From an uncultured Flavobacteriales bacterium (GTDB lineage: Bacteria > Bacteroidota > Bacteroidia > Flavobacteriales_D > Sanyastnellaceae), in the NCBI GenBank assembly GCA_905479395.1, contig CAJQMI010000039.1, positions 1 to 60,008 of the forward strand: a stretch of 60,008 nt of DNA. The letters run 5' to 3'. The notes beneath the pieces are model-generated. The model did not search any database, was not told the DNA's origin, and was given only the letters and a program-made list of their open reading frames with translations. A program made the translations under genes and the position numbers. Shown one piece after another: positions 16,848 through 26,061 of the stretch (the first letter of the stretch is position 1; the number at the start of each line of letters is the position of its first letter).

Positions 16848-19246
16848 TGTCCCATTGGAAGACTTTGCTTGCCATGAAAAATCATCTCTTTTCCAAAGGC
16901 CATGCATCCGCATGGCTTTTTGCTGGCGCACTAATTGCGTTTTTCTCTTCATGCAGTCATCAATCGACACCCCGTGCAGAGAAGGATGAGGCCTTGATCA
17001 TGCCCATACAACTTGAGTCCGATAGCACTTGGATTATGCTGGATGAATTCAAGGCTTGGACAGGCCCTCTTGATTCGGCCAACTGGGAAAATGGCACGTC
17101 GCTGCCACTGGTTGCTCATCCTACAACCGGGGCGTCAGCCATTCTTCTTCAAGAACAACCTATCCACGCTTTGGGCCATCTCCAACTTTGGTCGGATGGT
17201 CAATCAATTGAAATTCCAGTTTTAAAAACCTCTAAGCGCACAATTCGAATTGGCCTTGCCGTTCGTGAAGACATGACAGAAGCCAGCATTATGGGGGGGT
17301 TCACCGGATGGCAAGCCAATCCAATCCCAATGACGAGGGCAGAGGACAGCCTTTTCGCAGATTTGACTCTGGACAAGGGCACGCATTTGTACCAGTTCAT
17401 CGCCAATGGCCAAGAATTCCCAGACCCCTCGAATCCAATGCAAATGGCCAATGGTTTCGGTGGATTCAACTCCATTCTCAATGCTGGAAACAACGATGCG
17501 CCGCCTTCCCTTTCAACCGAATTTGATGAGCACTTTAAGTGCACCACTCTGCCCAATTGCTTTTACGCAATTTACTGGAACAATGAACTCATTCAATCTG
17601 AGTATGCCGATGAAAACGGTCATTTTGAGTTCCATGCACCCGAAGAAGCCGATGGGCTAATCCGCTCACACCTTCGAATTTGGGTTGCAACTGAACACCA
17701 AGTTGGCCAAAATGCATTGATTCCATTGCACAAAGGCATGCCGGTGACAAATCCGCAGCTCCTTACAAGGCACGACCGGCAATCGATGGTAATGTACTTT
17801 CTGATGGTGGATCGCTTTAAAAACGGGAACACTTCCAATGACTGGGAGTCCAACAACCCAGCCGTTCATCCGAATGCCAATCACAAAGGAGGCGATTTAG
17901 AAGGATTGCAACAAGCCATTCCTTACCTGGACTCACTGGGAATCAACACGGTATGGGTTTCACCCATCACTCCCAATCCCGATGACGCTTGGGGGTTTTG
18001 GTCAGATCCATCAACCGAAGTGACAAGCAAGTTTAGCGGCTACCATGGCTATTGGCCCATTGCATCCAGCGGCGTCGATCGCAGGTTTGGAGACATGCAC
18101 ATCTTTCATGGTTTGGTTGATGCGATTCATTCGAACGATATGAACATCCTCATTGATTACGTTGCGAATCACGTTCATCAGGACCATCCTGTCTATCAAA
18201 ACCATCCAGATTGGGTGACGAATCTTTATTTGCCAGACAGCAGCCTCAACACACAACTTTGGGATTCTCAGCGCCTCACTACTTGGTTTGATACATTTAT
18301 GCCCACCCTTGATCTTGAAAGAAAAGAGGTGTTTGAAACCATGACTGATAGCGCACTTTGGTGGGTGAAAAACAGTCAAATTGATGGGTTTAGACATGAC
18401 GCGACCAAGCACATTCCTGAAGTATTTTGGAGGCGACTCACTGAGAAAGTGAGAACTGAAACGAAAGGTTCGAATCGAAGCATCTTCCAAATTGGCGAAA
18501 CCTACGGCCCGCCTTCTTTGATCCAGAAGTACGTCTCGAATGGCATGCTCGATGCTCAATTTGACTTCAACCTATACGACGCGTATGTTGCCGCGTTTGC
18601 AAGTGACAAGCCTGATCTCACCAACTTGCTTGCCATTGCGAATCAAAGCCTCAGCGCCTATGGGCCGCACCATTTGATGGGAAACATCTCCGGCAATCAG
18701 GATCGCCCTCGATTTGCCTCCTTATCGGACGGCTCGCTCAATCCTGGAGAAGACACAAAATTGGCTGGTTGGACCCGCGACATACAACACAATGGAGAAC
18801 GCGGCTACATCCGCATGGGATGGCTCATGGCTTCGTTGATGAGCCAAGCTGGAATTCCCTGCATTTACTACGGGGATGAAATAGCAGATGCTGGTGGCAA
18901 TGACCCTGACAATCGCAGAATGATGCGTTTCACCAATTGGAATGAATCTGAAAAGCGTGTTTGGAACATGACACGGGACTGGATAGCGCTGCGCAAATCC
19001 CGCATGAGCTTGATGTATGGACAAAGTACCTATTCCTTGCACGAGTCTGCACCCGGAGTGCTCCTCATCGAACGCACTTACCTCGATGAGAAAACATTGA
19101 TCCTGATCAATACCACCGCAGATCAGAAACAAATTCCATTGCCCACAAAAACGGAATCACATGTGCTCGAAGGCCCAGCCATTCTCGAAGAAGGAAATGT
19201 CATTTTAGCGCCCAATGCCTGCGCCGCTATTCACATCGGACAATGA
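16847..19246 (+). CDS. GH13 neopullulanase/cyclomaltodextrinase-like lipoprotein (SusA-like)
   Basis: 799 residues from the ATG at 16847, which overlaps the upstream stop as TGATG; an ATG at 16874 is also possible. A long type II signal peptide ends at FFSSC. An E-set/CBM-like module (SIMGGFTGWQ, HLYQFIANGQEFPDP) precedes the barrel. The catalytic set is complete: region I DYVANHVHQDHP, Asp518 in GFRHDATKH, Glu551 in IGETYG, Asp619 in SGNQDRPR. Family members cut maltodextrins and pullulan. The lipobox suggests anchoring in the periplasm or at the surface, so it likely trims oligomers around the time of import. It is the last gene of the plus-strand cluster. Confidence 0.93.
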   Translation: MSHWKTLLAMKNHLFSKGHASAWLFAGALIAFFSSCSHQSTPRAEKDEALIMPIQLESDSTWIMLDEFKAWTGPLDSANWENGTSLPLVAHPTTGASAILLQEQPIHALGHLQLWSDGQSIEIPVLKTSKRTIRIGLAVREDMTEASIMGGFTGWQANPIPMTRAEDSLFADLTLDKGTHLYQFIANGQEFPDPSNPMQMANGFGGFNSILNAGNNDAPPSLSTEFDEHFKCTTLPNCFYAIYWNNELIQSEYADENGHFEFHAPEEADGLIRSHLRIWVATEHQVGQNALIPLHKGMPVTNPQLLTRHDRQSMVMYFLMVDRFKNGNTSNDWESNNPAVHPNANHKGGDLEGLQQAIPYLDSLGINTVWVSPITPNPDDAWGFWSDPSTEVTSKFSGYHGYWPIASSGVDRRFGDMHIFHGLVDAIHSNDMNILIDYVANHVHQDHPVYQNHPDWVTNLYLPDSSLNTQLWDSQRLTTWFDTFMPTLDLERKEVFETMTDSALWWVKNSQIDGFRHDATKHIPEVFWRRLTEKVRTETKGSNRSIFQIGETYGPPSLIQKYVSNGMLDAQFDFNLYDAYVAAFASDKPDLTNLLAIANQSLSAYGPHHLMGNISGNQDRPRFASLSDGSLNPGEDTKLAGWTRDIQHNGERGYIRMGWLMASLMSQAGIPCIYYGDEIADAGGNDPDNRRMMRFTNWNESEKRVWNMTRDWIALRKSRMSLMYGQSTYSLHESAPGVLLIERTYLDEKTLILINTTADQKQIPLPTKTESHVLEGPAILEEGNVILAPNACAAIHIGQ

Positions 19247-19261
19247 TCCAGGAAGACAATT

Positions 19262-19825
19262 TTAGTCCACAAATTCGTCAAGCACATACCGCCATCGAAA
19301 TTGCCATTCGCCATCACCTGTGTTGATGCTTTTATCCCATCGCAATTGTCCAGGAAGACGCTCCAATCGCCAACGTTCTATCACCGCCTTACCTTCGTCT
19401 GACGCGCCACGAGTCAGAGTCGTTGTCAAACCTTCAGATGAAACAAACCATTTCGACGTTTGCGCTTGGCGGTCTGAGAGAGCCGCGACTTCGATCACAC
19501 CTTCTGCTTGATTCCACGTCCACATCTGGGCTGATTTTTCAATTTCTTCGTTTGATTCAATGGAAATTTGAAGCACAAATCCATCTTCCTTTCCATTGCG
19601 TAATCCATCAATACGCGAATCGCGGGCCACGATTTCTTCAGAATCATTCGCTTCGACTTCGAACCGTCCGACATAACTTCCTTCCAGTGCAAACATCCAA
19701 TCTGGTGTTTGTTGCGCTTGAAGCCACATAGGAGCCAAACTAAAAGCAATTCCAAAGGCAATTCCAAGGGCAAACAAGATGCAGGTGGACTTACTTCTGC
19801 AATCGAAGTCGGATTTCTTTGTCAT
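19262..19825 (-). CDS. secreted protein of unknown function
   Basis: 187 residues. A hydrophobic segment at about 13-37 (ILFALGIAFGIAFSLAPMWLQAQ) looks like a signal peptide ending at AQA/Q. The mature domain is about 150 residues, acidic, rich in Trp and Ser, with beta-type patterning (FALEGSYVGRFEV, WTWNQAEGVIEVAAL, WRLERLPGQLRWDK). This is compatible with a small lipocalin-like barrel, but I recognise no family. It ends 15 nt after the GH13 gene in convergent orientation and starts 29 nt from the divergent PQQ-type dehydrogenase gene, so the two may share regulation. Confidence 0.65.
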   Translation of the reverse strand: MTKKSDFDCRSKSTCILFALGIAFGIAFSLAPMWLQAQQTPDWMFALEGSYVGRFEVEANDSEEIVARDSRIDGLRNGKEDGFVLQISIESNEEIEKSAQMWTWNQAEGVIEVAALSDRQAQTSKWFVSSEGLTTTLTRGASDEGKAVIERWRLERLPGQLRWDKSINTGDGEWQFRWRYVLDEFVD

Positions 19826-19860
19826 ACGGCAAATTACAGCCGTAATTTGGAACCATGAAA
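19818..19860. promoter_or_regulatory. overlapping divergent promoter-like region built on a 20-bp dyad
   Basis: The 29-bp spacer between two divergent ATGs contains CAAATTAC-AGCC-GTAATTTG at 19830-19849, a perfect inverted repeat. Each arm carries TAATTTG, close to the -7 consensus, pointing at its own gene. Rightward, TTTG at 19818-19821 lies 21 nt upstream of the box. Leftward, a TTTC (complement of 19857-19860) lies 20 nt upstream. Both predicted transcripts would start at or next to the ATG. Confidence 0.45.
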
Positions 19861-21258
19861 CGCACTTCTTCTCTTCTTTTCGCTCTTCTTGTGTTTACAA
19901 TCAGCTCCATTTCCCAAACGACTTGGGAGGTTGGAAATACCACATTGACTGAATACGACCTCGTTACAGGAGTGCAAATTCCGTGGGAGATTTTATGGGG
20001 ACCTGATGATCACATTTGGATGACATCAAGAAAAGGTGAAGTGATGCGCATCGAACCTGAAACCGGAAACTACAACGTTGTTTTGGAGCGCAACGTCATC
20101 AGCAACGGCAGCGGTGAGCCAGGCATGTTGGGCATGGCCATGCACCCTGACTGGGAGAATTCACCCAAAGTGTATGTGGTTTATTGCACGGGAAGTGCAT
20201 TCAATGGAGATGAACATCTCAGCGTTTTCGATTGGGATGGTACTTCACTGGTCAACGAAGAAATTTTGTTGACAATCCAAGCAGGAGGCATTCACAACGG
20301 AAGTCGTTTGCTCGTTTTACCCGACAACACTTTGCTCATGACTGCAGGAGATATTGGTTCATCCTCCTTGGCACAATTGGAAGGTTCGCTTCAAGGAAAG
20401 ACGTTGAGGCTCAATTTGGATGGAAGCGTTCCAGATGATAATCCGATTGCAGATTCTTACGTGTACACCATTGGAAATCGAAACAGCCAGGGACTTGCTC
20501 TCGGAGCGAATGGAATCGTGTACAGTTCTGAACACGGACAAAACTCCAATGATGAGCTAAACATTGTCACTGCTGGAGGCAATTACGGCTGGCCGAATGT
20601 TGAAGGTTTTTGCAACACCATTGGAGAACAAGCTTTTTGTGAAGAGAATGATGTGATTGAGCCCCTCGAAGCTTGGACTCCTTGCATCGCCGTCAATGGC
20701 ATCGAGTATTACAACCATGAAGCCATTCCTGAGTGGCAAAATTCAATCTTAATGGCTGTACTCGGAGGTTTAGGAGGCCAATACGAACGATTGAGTGTTA
20801 TGCATCTCTCTGATGATGGTTTGAGTGTCACAGGGGAAGATCAATTCTTTTCGAGCTTCAACCAACGGGTCCGAGATGTTGCAGTAAATCCATACACCGG
20901 TTCCGTTTATGTCGCTTTTAATGGCACATCTTACCCTGGGAATGGCCCCAACATCATCAAGGAGTTTCGCAATGAATCATTTGCCTCATCCTTGTCAGAC
21001 GACTTGCAAATTGGAGCAACAATCAATGCCTTTCCAAACCCCGCAAATGACAACATTCGGATAGATTGGGATATGCCCATGACCCAAGGAGAATTTGAAG
21101 TGTATTCATACAACGGACAGTTGATCAAACGCGGAACACTCAACGGCGCCAACTCATCCTTGGTGCTCGACACATCTGACTGGTCTGCAGGATCTTATTT
21201 CGTGCGAGCAGTGCATGCAACAGGAACAGTCACAGCCACATTCCAAGTAGCCCACTAA
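19855..21258 (+). CDS. PQQ-dependent sugar (aldose) dehydrogenase-type secreted protein with T9SS tail
   Basis: 467 residues. Signal peptide about 1-20 (FALLVFTISSIS). The six-bladed propeller of the soluble glucose/aldose sugar dehydrogenase family runs to about 385. Visible motifs are GEPGMLGMAMHPDW, the catalytic-type His146 in GGIHNGSRLLVLPD, the PQQ-contact type GNRNSQGL with Arg209, SSEHGQNSNDELN and GGNYGWPNVEG. A type A T9SS sorting domain follows at about 390-467 (AFPNPANDNIRIDW, SAGSYFVRAV). The family oxidises aldoses to lactones with PQQ as cofactor. It is secreted and probably surface-attached. A TonB-dependent receptor gene lies 56 nt downstream. Confidence 0.88.
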   Translation: MKRTSSLLFALLVFTISSISQTTWEVGNTTLTEYDLVTGVQIPWEILWGPDDHIWMTSRKGEVMRIEPETGNYNVVLERNVISNGSGEPGMLGMAMHPDWENSPKVYVVYCTGSAFNGDEHLSVFDWDGTSLVNEEILLTIQAGGIHNGSRLLVLPDNTLLMTAGDIGSSSLAQLEGSLQGKTLRLNLDGSVPDDNPIADSYVYTIGNRNSQGLALGANGIVYSSEHGQNSNDELNIVTAGGNYGWPNVEGFCNTIGEQAFCEENDVIEPLEAWTPCIAVNGIEYYNHEAIPEWQNSILMAVLGGLGGQYERLSVMHLSDDGLSVTGEDQFFSSFNQRVRDVAVNPYTGSVYVAFNGTSYPGNGPNIIKEFRNESFASSLSDDLQIGATINAFPNPANDNIRIDWDMPMTQGEFEVYSYNGQLIKRGTLNGANSSLVLDTSDWSAGSYFVRAVHATGTVTATFQVAH

Positions 21259-21274
21259 AAACAATCTGTGAACC

Positions 21275-21297
21275 AGGCGGAGCAAAACGCCTTTATT
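21275..21297 (+). terminator. weak candidate terminator after the PQQ dehydrogenase gene
   Basis: AGGCG and CGCCT form a 5-bp G/C-rich stem with an 8-nt loop, followed by TTTATT. It lies between the dehydrogenase stop and the receptor start. The short stem makes it uncertain. Confidence 0.3.
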
Positions 21298-21314
21298 CAG
21301 AATTGCCTCAAGCA

Positions 21315-23381
21315 ATGAAGCCATCTATTCTCGTCCATCTCGCTTGGACGCTCGCGTTAGCGTTCCCACAATCTGCGCGGTCTCAAACCGTGAGTTCTCC
21401 AGAAGACACGACCCTCTTCAAAACGGCGTCTGTTCTCTCTTTGCGAATTCCTACGCCCGAAGATCGTGTGAGTGGAAATGCCCATACACTTTCAACAGAA
21501 ACGCTACAAAATGGTCGCTCACCCGATCTTGAGGACGCCCTGAATGCACTGCCCGGAGTTCGAATGGAAACACGAGGTTTCGGTGGCTCTAGGAGATTGC
21601 AGATCAGGAGCAGTGGCATACGTGCTCCGTTCGCCGTTCGCAATGTGCACATGCTCATGGATGGCTTCGTTCTCACCAACGCAAGTGGCATCTCTCCTCT
21701 GGACTTATGGAACCCTCAATGGATGTCGCAACTAGAAGTGCTTAAGGGCCCTGTCGGCGCTATCTACGGCAGTGGCTATGGTGGTGTGCTTTTGGGAACC
21801 TCATTGAATTCCTTTCAAGACAAGAAGACATCCAGCATTTCAGGGTATTCTCGTCTGGCAACAAATGGCTCTGACACGCTGTCGTTGAATGGGATCAGTA
21901 GCGAATCGGGTTTCCAATGGCAACGAATTTCTAACAGCACAGAATGGACATTGCGCGGATTATGGAACGAAGTGCCCGGTGGGCGCTTGCATGAGTCCAA
22001 TGGGCGAAAACAATTGGAATTTCACCGAAGAAAGAAAATGGAGGACGGACGCCTTACCCACCTCTGGACGGGATGGATGGATGCCTCTTGGGATTTACCT
22101 GGCTCTCTAAACGCAAGCGATGCAAACCTTGCCCCAGCCTCCTCTCCTGGTGCTGAATTTGATGCTCATGTGGATCGCATGCGGACTTGGATTGGGTACA
22201 GTTCTGAAAAAAGGCAAAATGAAAAACAAAGCGGTTTGTGGATCTATGCCCAACACACCGAGAAGCAAAACCCATTTGGCACCAGCCCTTACTTCAATGG
22301 CTTAAAAGATGAATCAGAACAGTTTGCTTCGGCTCGCTGGTGGGAGGCCAAAACAGCGTTGCTGTCGAACGGATCAAAATTTACTTGGGACAAAACTGCC
22401 ATCCTCCGAGCTGAGGATCTTTCATTGCGAGAATCTGATTTGAATCCTGTGGATGATGCTTACCGTTATCAGTTTCAAAGCATCACTATTAACGCCTGGG
22501 GAAGTTCAGGCATACGTCTTGAAAACAACAAGTGGCAACTCGATGCGCAAATGGCATTCGAATGGATGAGACGGAACACAGACGGAGACGGCACGGTTGA
22601 TGATGGCTCCAAATTGGCCATTGCAGAAAATTACAAGCACCTCGCAGCGTTGCCTTTCATTGGATTTTCATTTGAGTTTACGGAACAATCCCGTCTGTTT
22701 CTTCAATACGGCAAGGCAACAAGTCATCCCACCACATTTGAACTGGTCGACCCTGACCTTTACACAACACTCAATCTCCTGCCAGAGAGAGCAAATGCGA
22801 TTGAACTAGGCTGGAAGGGAAATACCGACTTCAAGCAGGCATCGGTAACTTACTCGTTGCAAGCCTACCAGCAGGAAGTCGGCAATGCGATCGCTTCTGT
22901 TCAAAGAGAAAGTGACGGCTTCTACATCGACAACATTCAAGGCCTGCAAATGGTCGGTTTGGAAGGATATTGCAATGCAATGGTAACGCTGAAAAATAGC
23001 CATTGGGTGGTCCTTCAAGGACAGGGCAGTATGAATCGCCACTCCTTCAATTCCGTAACCGAGGCATTGCCAGGAACTCCTTTGCATGCTTCCAGTTTTC
23101 AAGCAGCGTATCACACCGAACGCTGGGCTGCGGGCACAATGCATTACTGGAACGATCGAATGCCTCTGCACAACAGCAAAGATGATTGGTCCCAAGCCCA
23201 TCAGCGTTTAGATGCCTGGATATCGCTCAGGAGCGCTGCATGCACATGGCAATTTGGCGTGCGGAACATTCTCGACTCCAAATACTCCAGTTGGTTTCAA
23301 ACGAATGGATTCGGAGGTCGCTATTTCAACCCAGCGCCTGCAAGACTTGTTTGGCTGTCCTGGAGGTGGCAAATCAGTTGA
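21315..23381 (+). CDS. TonB-dependent outer-membrane receptor
   Basis: 688 residues from the ATG at 21315, which gives a clean signal peptide (MKPSILVHLAWTLALAFPQSARSQ); an in-frame ATG 12 nt upstream is less likely. The plug at about 45-170 has DLEDALNALPGVRMETRGFGG, LQIRSSGIRAP and LEVLKGPVGAIYGSGYGGVLL. A 22-strand barrel follows and ends in LVWLSWRWQIS. Unlike SusC it has no carboxypeptidase-like N-terminal domain and no SusD partner, so it is more like siderophore, vitamin or cofactor receptors. It follows a PQQ-type dehydrogenase gene by 56 nt, which makes PQQ a candidate substrate by context only. Its last 8 nt overlap the convergent OmpA-family gene. Confidence 0.9.
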   Translation: MKPSILVHLAWTLALAFPQSARSQTVSSPEDTTLFKTASVLSLRIPTPEDRVSGNAHTLSTETLQNGRSPDLEDALNALPGVRMETRGFGGSRRLQIRSSGIRAPFAVRNVHMLMDGFVLTNASGISPLDLWNPQWMSQLEVLKGPVGAIYGSGYGGVLLGTSLNSFQDKKTSSISGYSRLATNGSDTLSLNGISSESGFQWQRISNSTEWTLRGLWNEVPGGRLHESNGRKQLEFHRRKKMEDGRLTHLWTGWMDASWDLPGSLNASDANLAPASSPGAEFDAHVDRMRTWIGYSSEKRQNEKQSGLWIYAQHTEKQNPFGTSPYFNGLKDESEQFASARWWEAKTALLSNGSKFTWDKTAILRAEDLSLRESDLNPVDDAYRYQFQSITINAWGSSGIRLENNKWQLDAQMAFEWMRRNTDGDGTVDDGSKLAIAENYKHLAALPFIGFSFEFTEQSRLFLQYGKATSHPTTFELVDPDLYTTLNLLPERANAIELGWKGNTDFKQASVTYSLQAYQQEVGNAIASVQRESDGFYIDNIQGLQMVGLEGYCNAMVTLKNSHWVVLQGQGSMNRHSFNSVTEALPGTPLHASSFQAAYHTERWAAGTMHYWNDRMPLHNSKDDWSQAHQRLDAWISLRSAACTWQFGVRNILDSKYSSWFQTNGFGGRYFNPAPARLVWLSWRWQIS

Positions 23382-25299
23382 TCACCACAATTTCTGTTCT
23401 GCGATTCATCGCTTTTCCTTCATCAGTATCATTTGACTGAATCGGAACGGATGCACCGAGGCCGAGCAACTCCATTCGTGTGCGATCCACGCCACGTTTT
23501 TCGAGAAAATCAGCGACCGATTCTGCCCTCTGCCTACTCAGAATCATGTTGTTCTCGAAAGAGCCATCACCATCGGTGTGGCCAATGATCTCGATCCGTA
23601 TTTCCGATTGCAGCATGGTCTTAGCAAGCTGTTCAAGTTCAGGCTGAAAGCTATCCGCCAAGTCTGCTGAAGACTTTTCAAAACGAACATCGCGCAAAGT
23701 CATGGTCATTCCCACTCTGAGTCTTTCCAATGGAATGGGAACAAATGAATCCAATTCAGACGCCCCTTGAAGCGTCGTGCTGAAAAAGGCAAAATCAGGA
23801 TGCTCTACTTGAACAATCACCTCTTCCTCATTGGAGTAAGACAACGTAAACTGTCCATCGTCTGGGTTTGACCGTTGCGTGCTCAAAATGACTCCTGCCT
23901 TATTGAGGACTTGCACCCTCGCACTGACTGGGGTTCGAGTCTTAGAATCAAAGACTCCACCCTGCCATAGCGCCACAGCATTAGCACTCACTGCTTCAGG
24001 CAATTCAAACTCCCATAAATCAAGATTTCCTGGCTCTTCTCGATCTGTTGCAAAAATGGCATGTCGGCCATCTGCGAAGACCTGCAAACTGTTCTCGTCA
24101 CCACTGGTATTGATGGGGTAGCCCAAATTTTCGGGAGTTGACCATGACCCATCCTCAGATTTTCTGCTGACATACAGGTCCATGCCCCCCATTCCTGGCA
24201 GGCCGTCTGAAGCAAAATACAAAGACACCCCGTCTGAATGCAGAAAGGGATTCTCCTCTCTTCCAGCGGTATTGATCACGTCAGATAATCGAGAAGGCTG
24301 CATCCATAACCCTGCTTCATTCCTTTCACTGATGTAAATATCCTGGACCAACTCATTTGATTCTTTTGATCGGAAGGCGCGAACAAAATACAACTGCTGT
24401 CCATCTGCACTTAAAGCAGGCTGACTTTCCCAACTCGTTGAGTTCAATTGGCTCAAGTTGATGGCCTCATTGTATGCAGAAGTCTTCACGTTGAAATTGC
24501 TCTGAAACAAGTCGCAAGAACCCTCTCCCGATCGATTTCCATAGGAGCCATCTACTCCAGCACATGCAGTAAAAACCAACAGTCTGCCATCTCCTCGTAT
24601 CGAGGGTGCTCCCTCATTCCGAGTAGTGTTGATCTCGGCAATGGGGCGCACTGTTTGCCAAACCTCACCGACTCGCTCTGCTTCGTAAAAGTCCTCTTGA
24701 CCAAAAGATCGCCCCGGGTAATCCAACTCACGAGTGAAGATCATGCGATCACCACTTGCAAACAACGCTGGATAATATTCCGGATCGTCTGTATTCACAT
24801 CGCCGCCAAGTGCAGAAGGATCGAGCTCTGTGGGCGATTCAAAGGCCATTTTAGCAAACCGTACGGATTGATTTAAAAGTTGATCTTTCATTGACCAATC
24901 GGAGTTGGTATACCCCTCTTGCATAGCATCAAAAGCCTCATCATAGCGGCCAGCGCGATATGACAACCGAATCAATGACTCGAGCCATTTTTGTCTTTTA
25001 TCTGGATGCGCCTCCGTTGCTCGCAACAATGGCACCAGGGCGTTATCCCAATCCTTTCGCTTTTCATAGATCTGACTTTTGAGCATGTAGGCTTCAAAAA
25101 ACAAAGGGTCCACGCGAAGGGCTGACTCCAATTCCACAAGGGCCTCGTCTCGCCTGCCTTGACTGTACAAATAGGTCGCTTGCTCGTAGCTCTTCAAAGC
25201 TCTTTTCTTTGACGATTGAGCATATGAACTGTTTCCGAGTCCAAAGAAAATGAACCCAAGAATAAGAATGGCTTTGGTCTTATTGAATTGCTTGCTCAT
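23374..25299 (-). CDS. OmpA-family envelope protein with TPR and PD40 repeats
   Basis: 641 residues from the ATG at 25299, chosen because it gives the signal peptide MSKQFNKTKAILILGFIFFG. Order: signal peptide; TPR repeats at about 30-150 (SYEQATYLYSQGRRDEALVELESAL split over two helices); PD40/WD40-type beta-propeller at about 170-430 (PALSADGQQLYFV, PFLHSDGVSLYFASDG, LQVFADGRHAIFATDR); a carboxypeptidase-like beta-sandwich at about 440-520; and OmpA-C at about 530-641 (IEIIGHTDGDGSFENN, LSRQRAESVADFL). OmpA-C binds peptidoglycan, so the protein probably ties the outer membrane to the wall. The architecture recalls PorE/SprE-associated T9SS proteins, but assignment to that system is not certain. 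Confidence 0.88.
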   Translation of the reverse strand: MSKQFNKTKAILILGFIFFGLGNSSYAQSSKKRALKSYEQATYLYSQGRRDEALVELESALRVDPLFFEAYMLKSQIYEKRKDWDNALVPLLRATEAHPDKRQKWLESLIRLSYRAGRYDEAFDAMQEGYTNSDWSMKDQLLNQSVRFAKMAFESPTELDPSALGGDVNTDDPEYYPALFASGDRMIFTRELDYPGRSFGQEDFYEAERVGEVWQTVRPIAEINTTRNEGAPSIRGDGRLLVFTACAGVDGSYGNRSGEGSCDLFQSNFNVKTSAYNEAINLSQLNSTSWESQPALSADGQQLYFVRAFRSKESNELVQDIYISERNEAGLWMQPSRLSDVINTAGREENPFLHSDGVSLYFASDGLPGMGGMDLYVSRKSEDGSWSTPENLGYPINTSGDENSLQVFADGRHAIFATDREEPGNLDLWEFELPEAVSANAVALWQGGVFDSKTRTPVSARVQVLNKAGVILSTQRSNPDDGQFTLSYSNEEEVIVQVEHPDFAFFSTTLQGASELDSFVPIPLERLRVGMTMTLRDVRFEKSSADLADSFQPELEQLAKTMLQSEIRIEIIGHTDGDGSFENNMILSRQRAESVADFLEKRGVDRTRMELLGLGASVPIQSNDTDEGKAMNRRTEIVVIN

Positions 25300-25359
25300 T
25301 TTGATTTTATTTGCACGTATTCGAAAGCAATAGATACGATACACACCTTGTACAACCAA

Positions 25360-25887
25360 ATGCAACAAGTCGTAAAAATCGGACTGATTTCAGACAATCA
25401 CGGTCATTGGGATGAAAGACTCAGCCATCATCTGCAAGATTGCGATGAAATATGGCATGCCGGTGATATTGGTCGCCTTGAGGTGACGGACGCTATTGAC
25501 GCACTCAAGCCAAAGCAAACACGCATCGTATTCGGAAACATCGATAATCATCTGATTCGTGCTGAATTTGATGAAGAACTTCTATGGGAAATTCAAGGTC
25601 TCAAGTTTTATATGACCCACATTGGTGGCCGGCCTGGGCGTTATGCTAAAGGTGTCCGTGCGGCCCTTCTTCAACACAAACCCGATGTATTTGTCTGCGG
25701 ACACAGCCATTTATTGCTCATCAAACGTGATGCAAGCTGGGGAGGATTGTATGTGAACCCAGGCGCTTGTGGAATGCATGGTTTTCATAAGAAGCGCACC
25801 CTCATAAAATTTGAAGTGAAAAATGGCAAATTGGATCAAATGCAGGTGATTGAATTAGGAGACCGCAGCTCTAGCAGAGGAGTTTAA
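25360..25887 (+). CDS. YfcE/MJ0936-family metallophosphoesterase
   Basis: 175 residues from the ATG at 25360 (MQQVVKIGLISDNHG); an upstream in-frame start at 25288 lies beyond the divergent gene's start and adds residues unlike the family. All metal-site motifs are present: SDNHG, HAGDIGR, VFGNIDNHL, THIGG, and CGHSHLLLIK. These enzymes are two-metal phosphodiesterases, often active on model substrates with unknown natural ones. Cytoplasmic, monocistronic by appearance, divergent from the OmpA-family gene with 60 nt between starts. Confidence 0.9.
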   Translation: MQQVVKIGLISDNHGHWDERLSHHLQDCDEIWHAGDIGRLEVTDAIDALKPKQTRIVFGNIDNHLIRAEFDEELLWEIQGLKFYMTHIGGRPGRYAKGVRAALLQHKPDVFVCGHSHLLLIKRDASWGGLYVNPGACGMHGFHKKRTLIKFEVKNGKLDQMQVIELGDRSSSRGV

Positions 25888-25985
25888 TGATTTTTTCACT
25901 ATTATTGCATTGTCCTTGATAGGAAGCATTCATTGAGTGCACGAACACTTTGTTTCGTTCTACTACTTTTATCATTGAAATCGAT

Positions 25986-26021
25986 TGAGCTTTTACCAAA
26001 AGCTCTCGTCCTCGAAAAGGA
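25986..26021 (+). promoter_or_regulatory. two tandem hairpins upstream of rho
   Basis: GAGCTTTT-ACC-AAAAGCTC (25986-26004) is a perfect 8-bp stem with a 3-nt loop. Two nucleotides later GTCCT-CGAAA-AGGAC (26007-26021) forms a 5-bp stem. They end 40 nt before the rho ATG. If transcribed they would structure the rho leader; they could also form a terminator or processing site for the upstream gene. Where the promoter lies is not clear. Confidence 0.42.
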
Positions 26022-26061
26022 CACACCCAAAGCATATACTATACTATTGATATTATAATTG

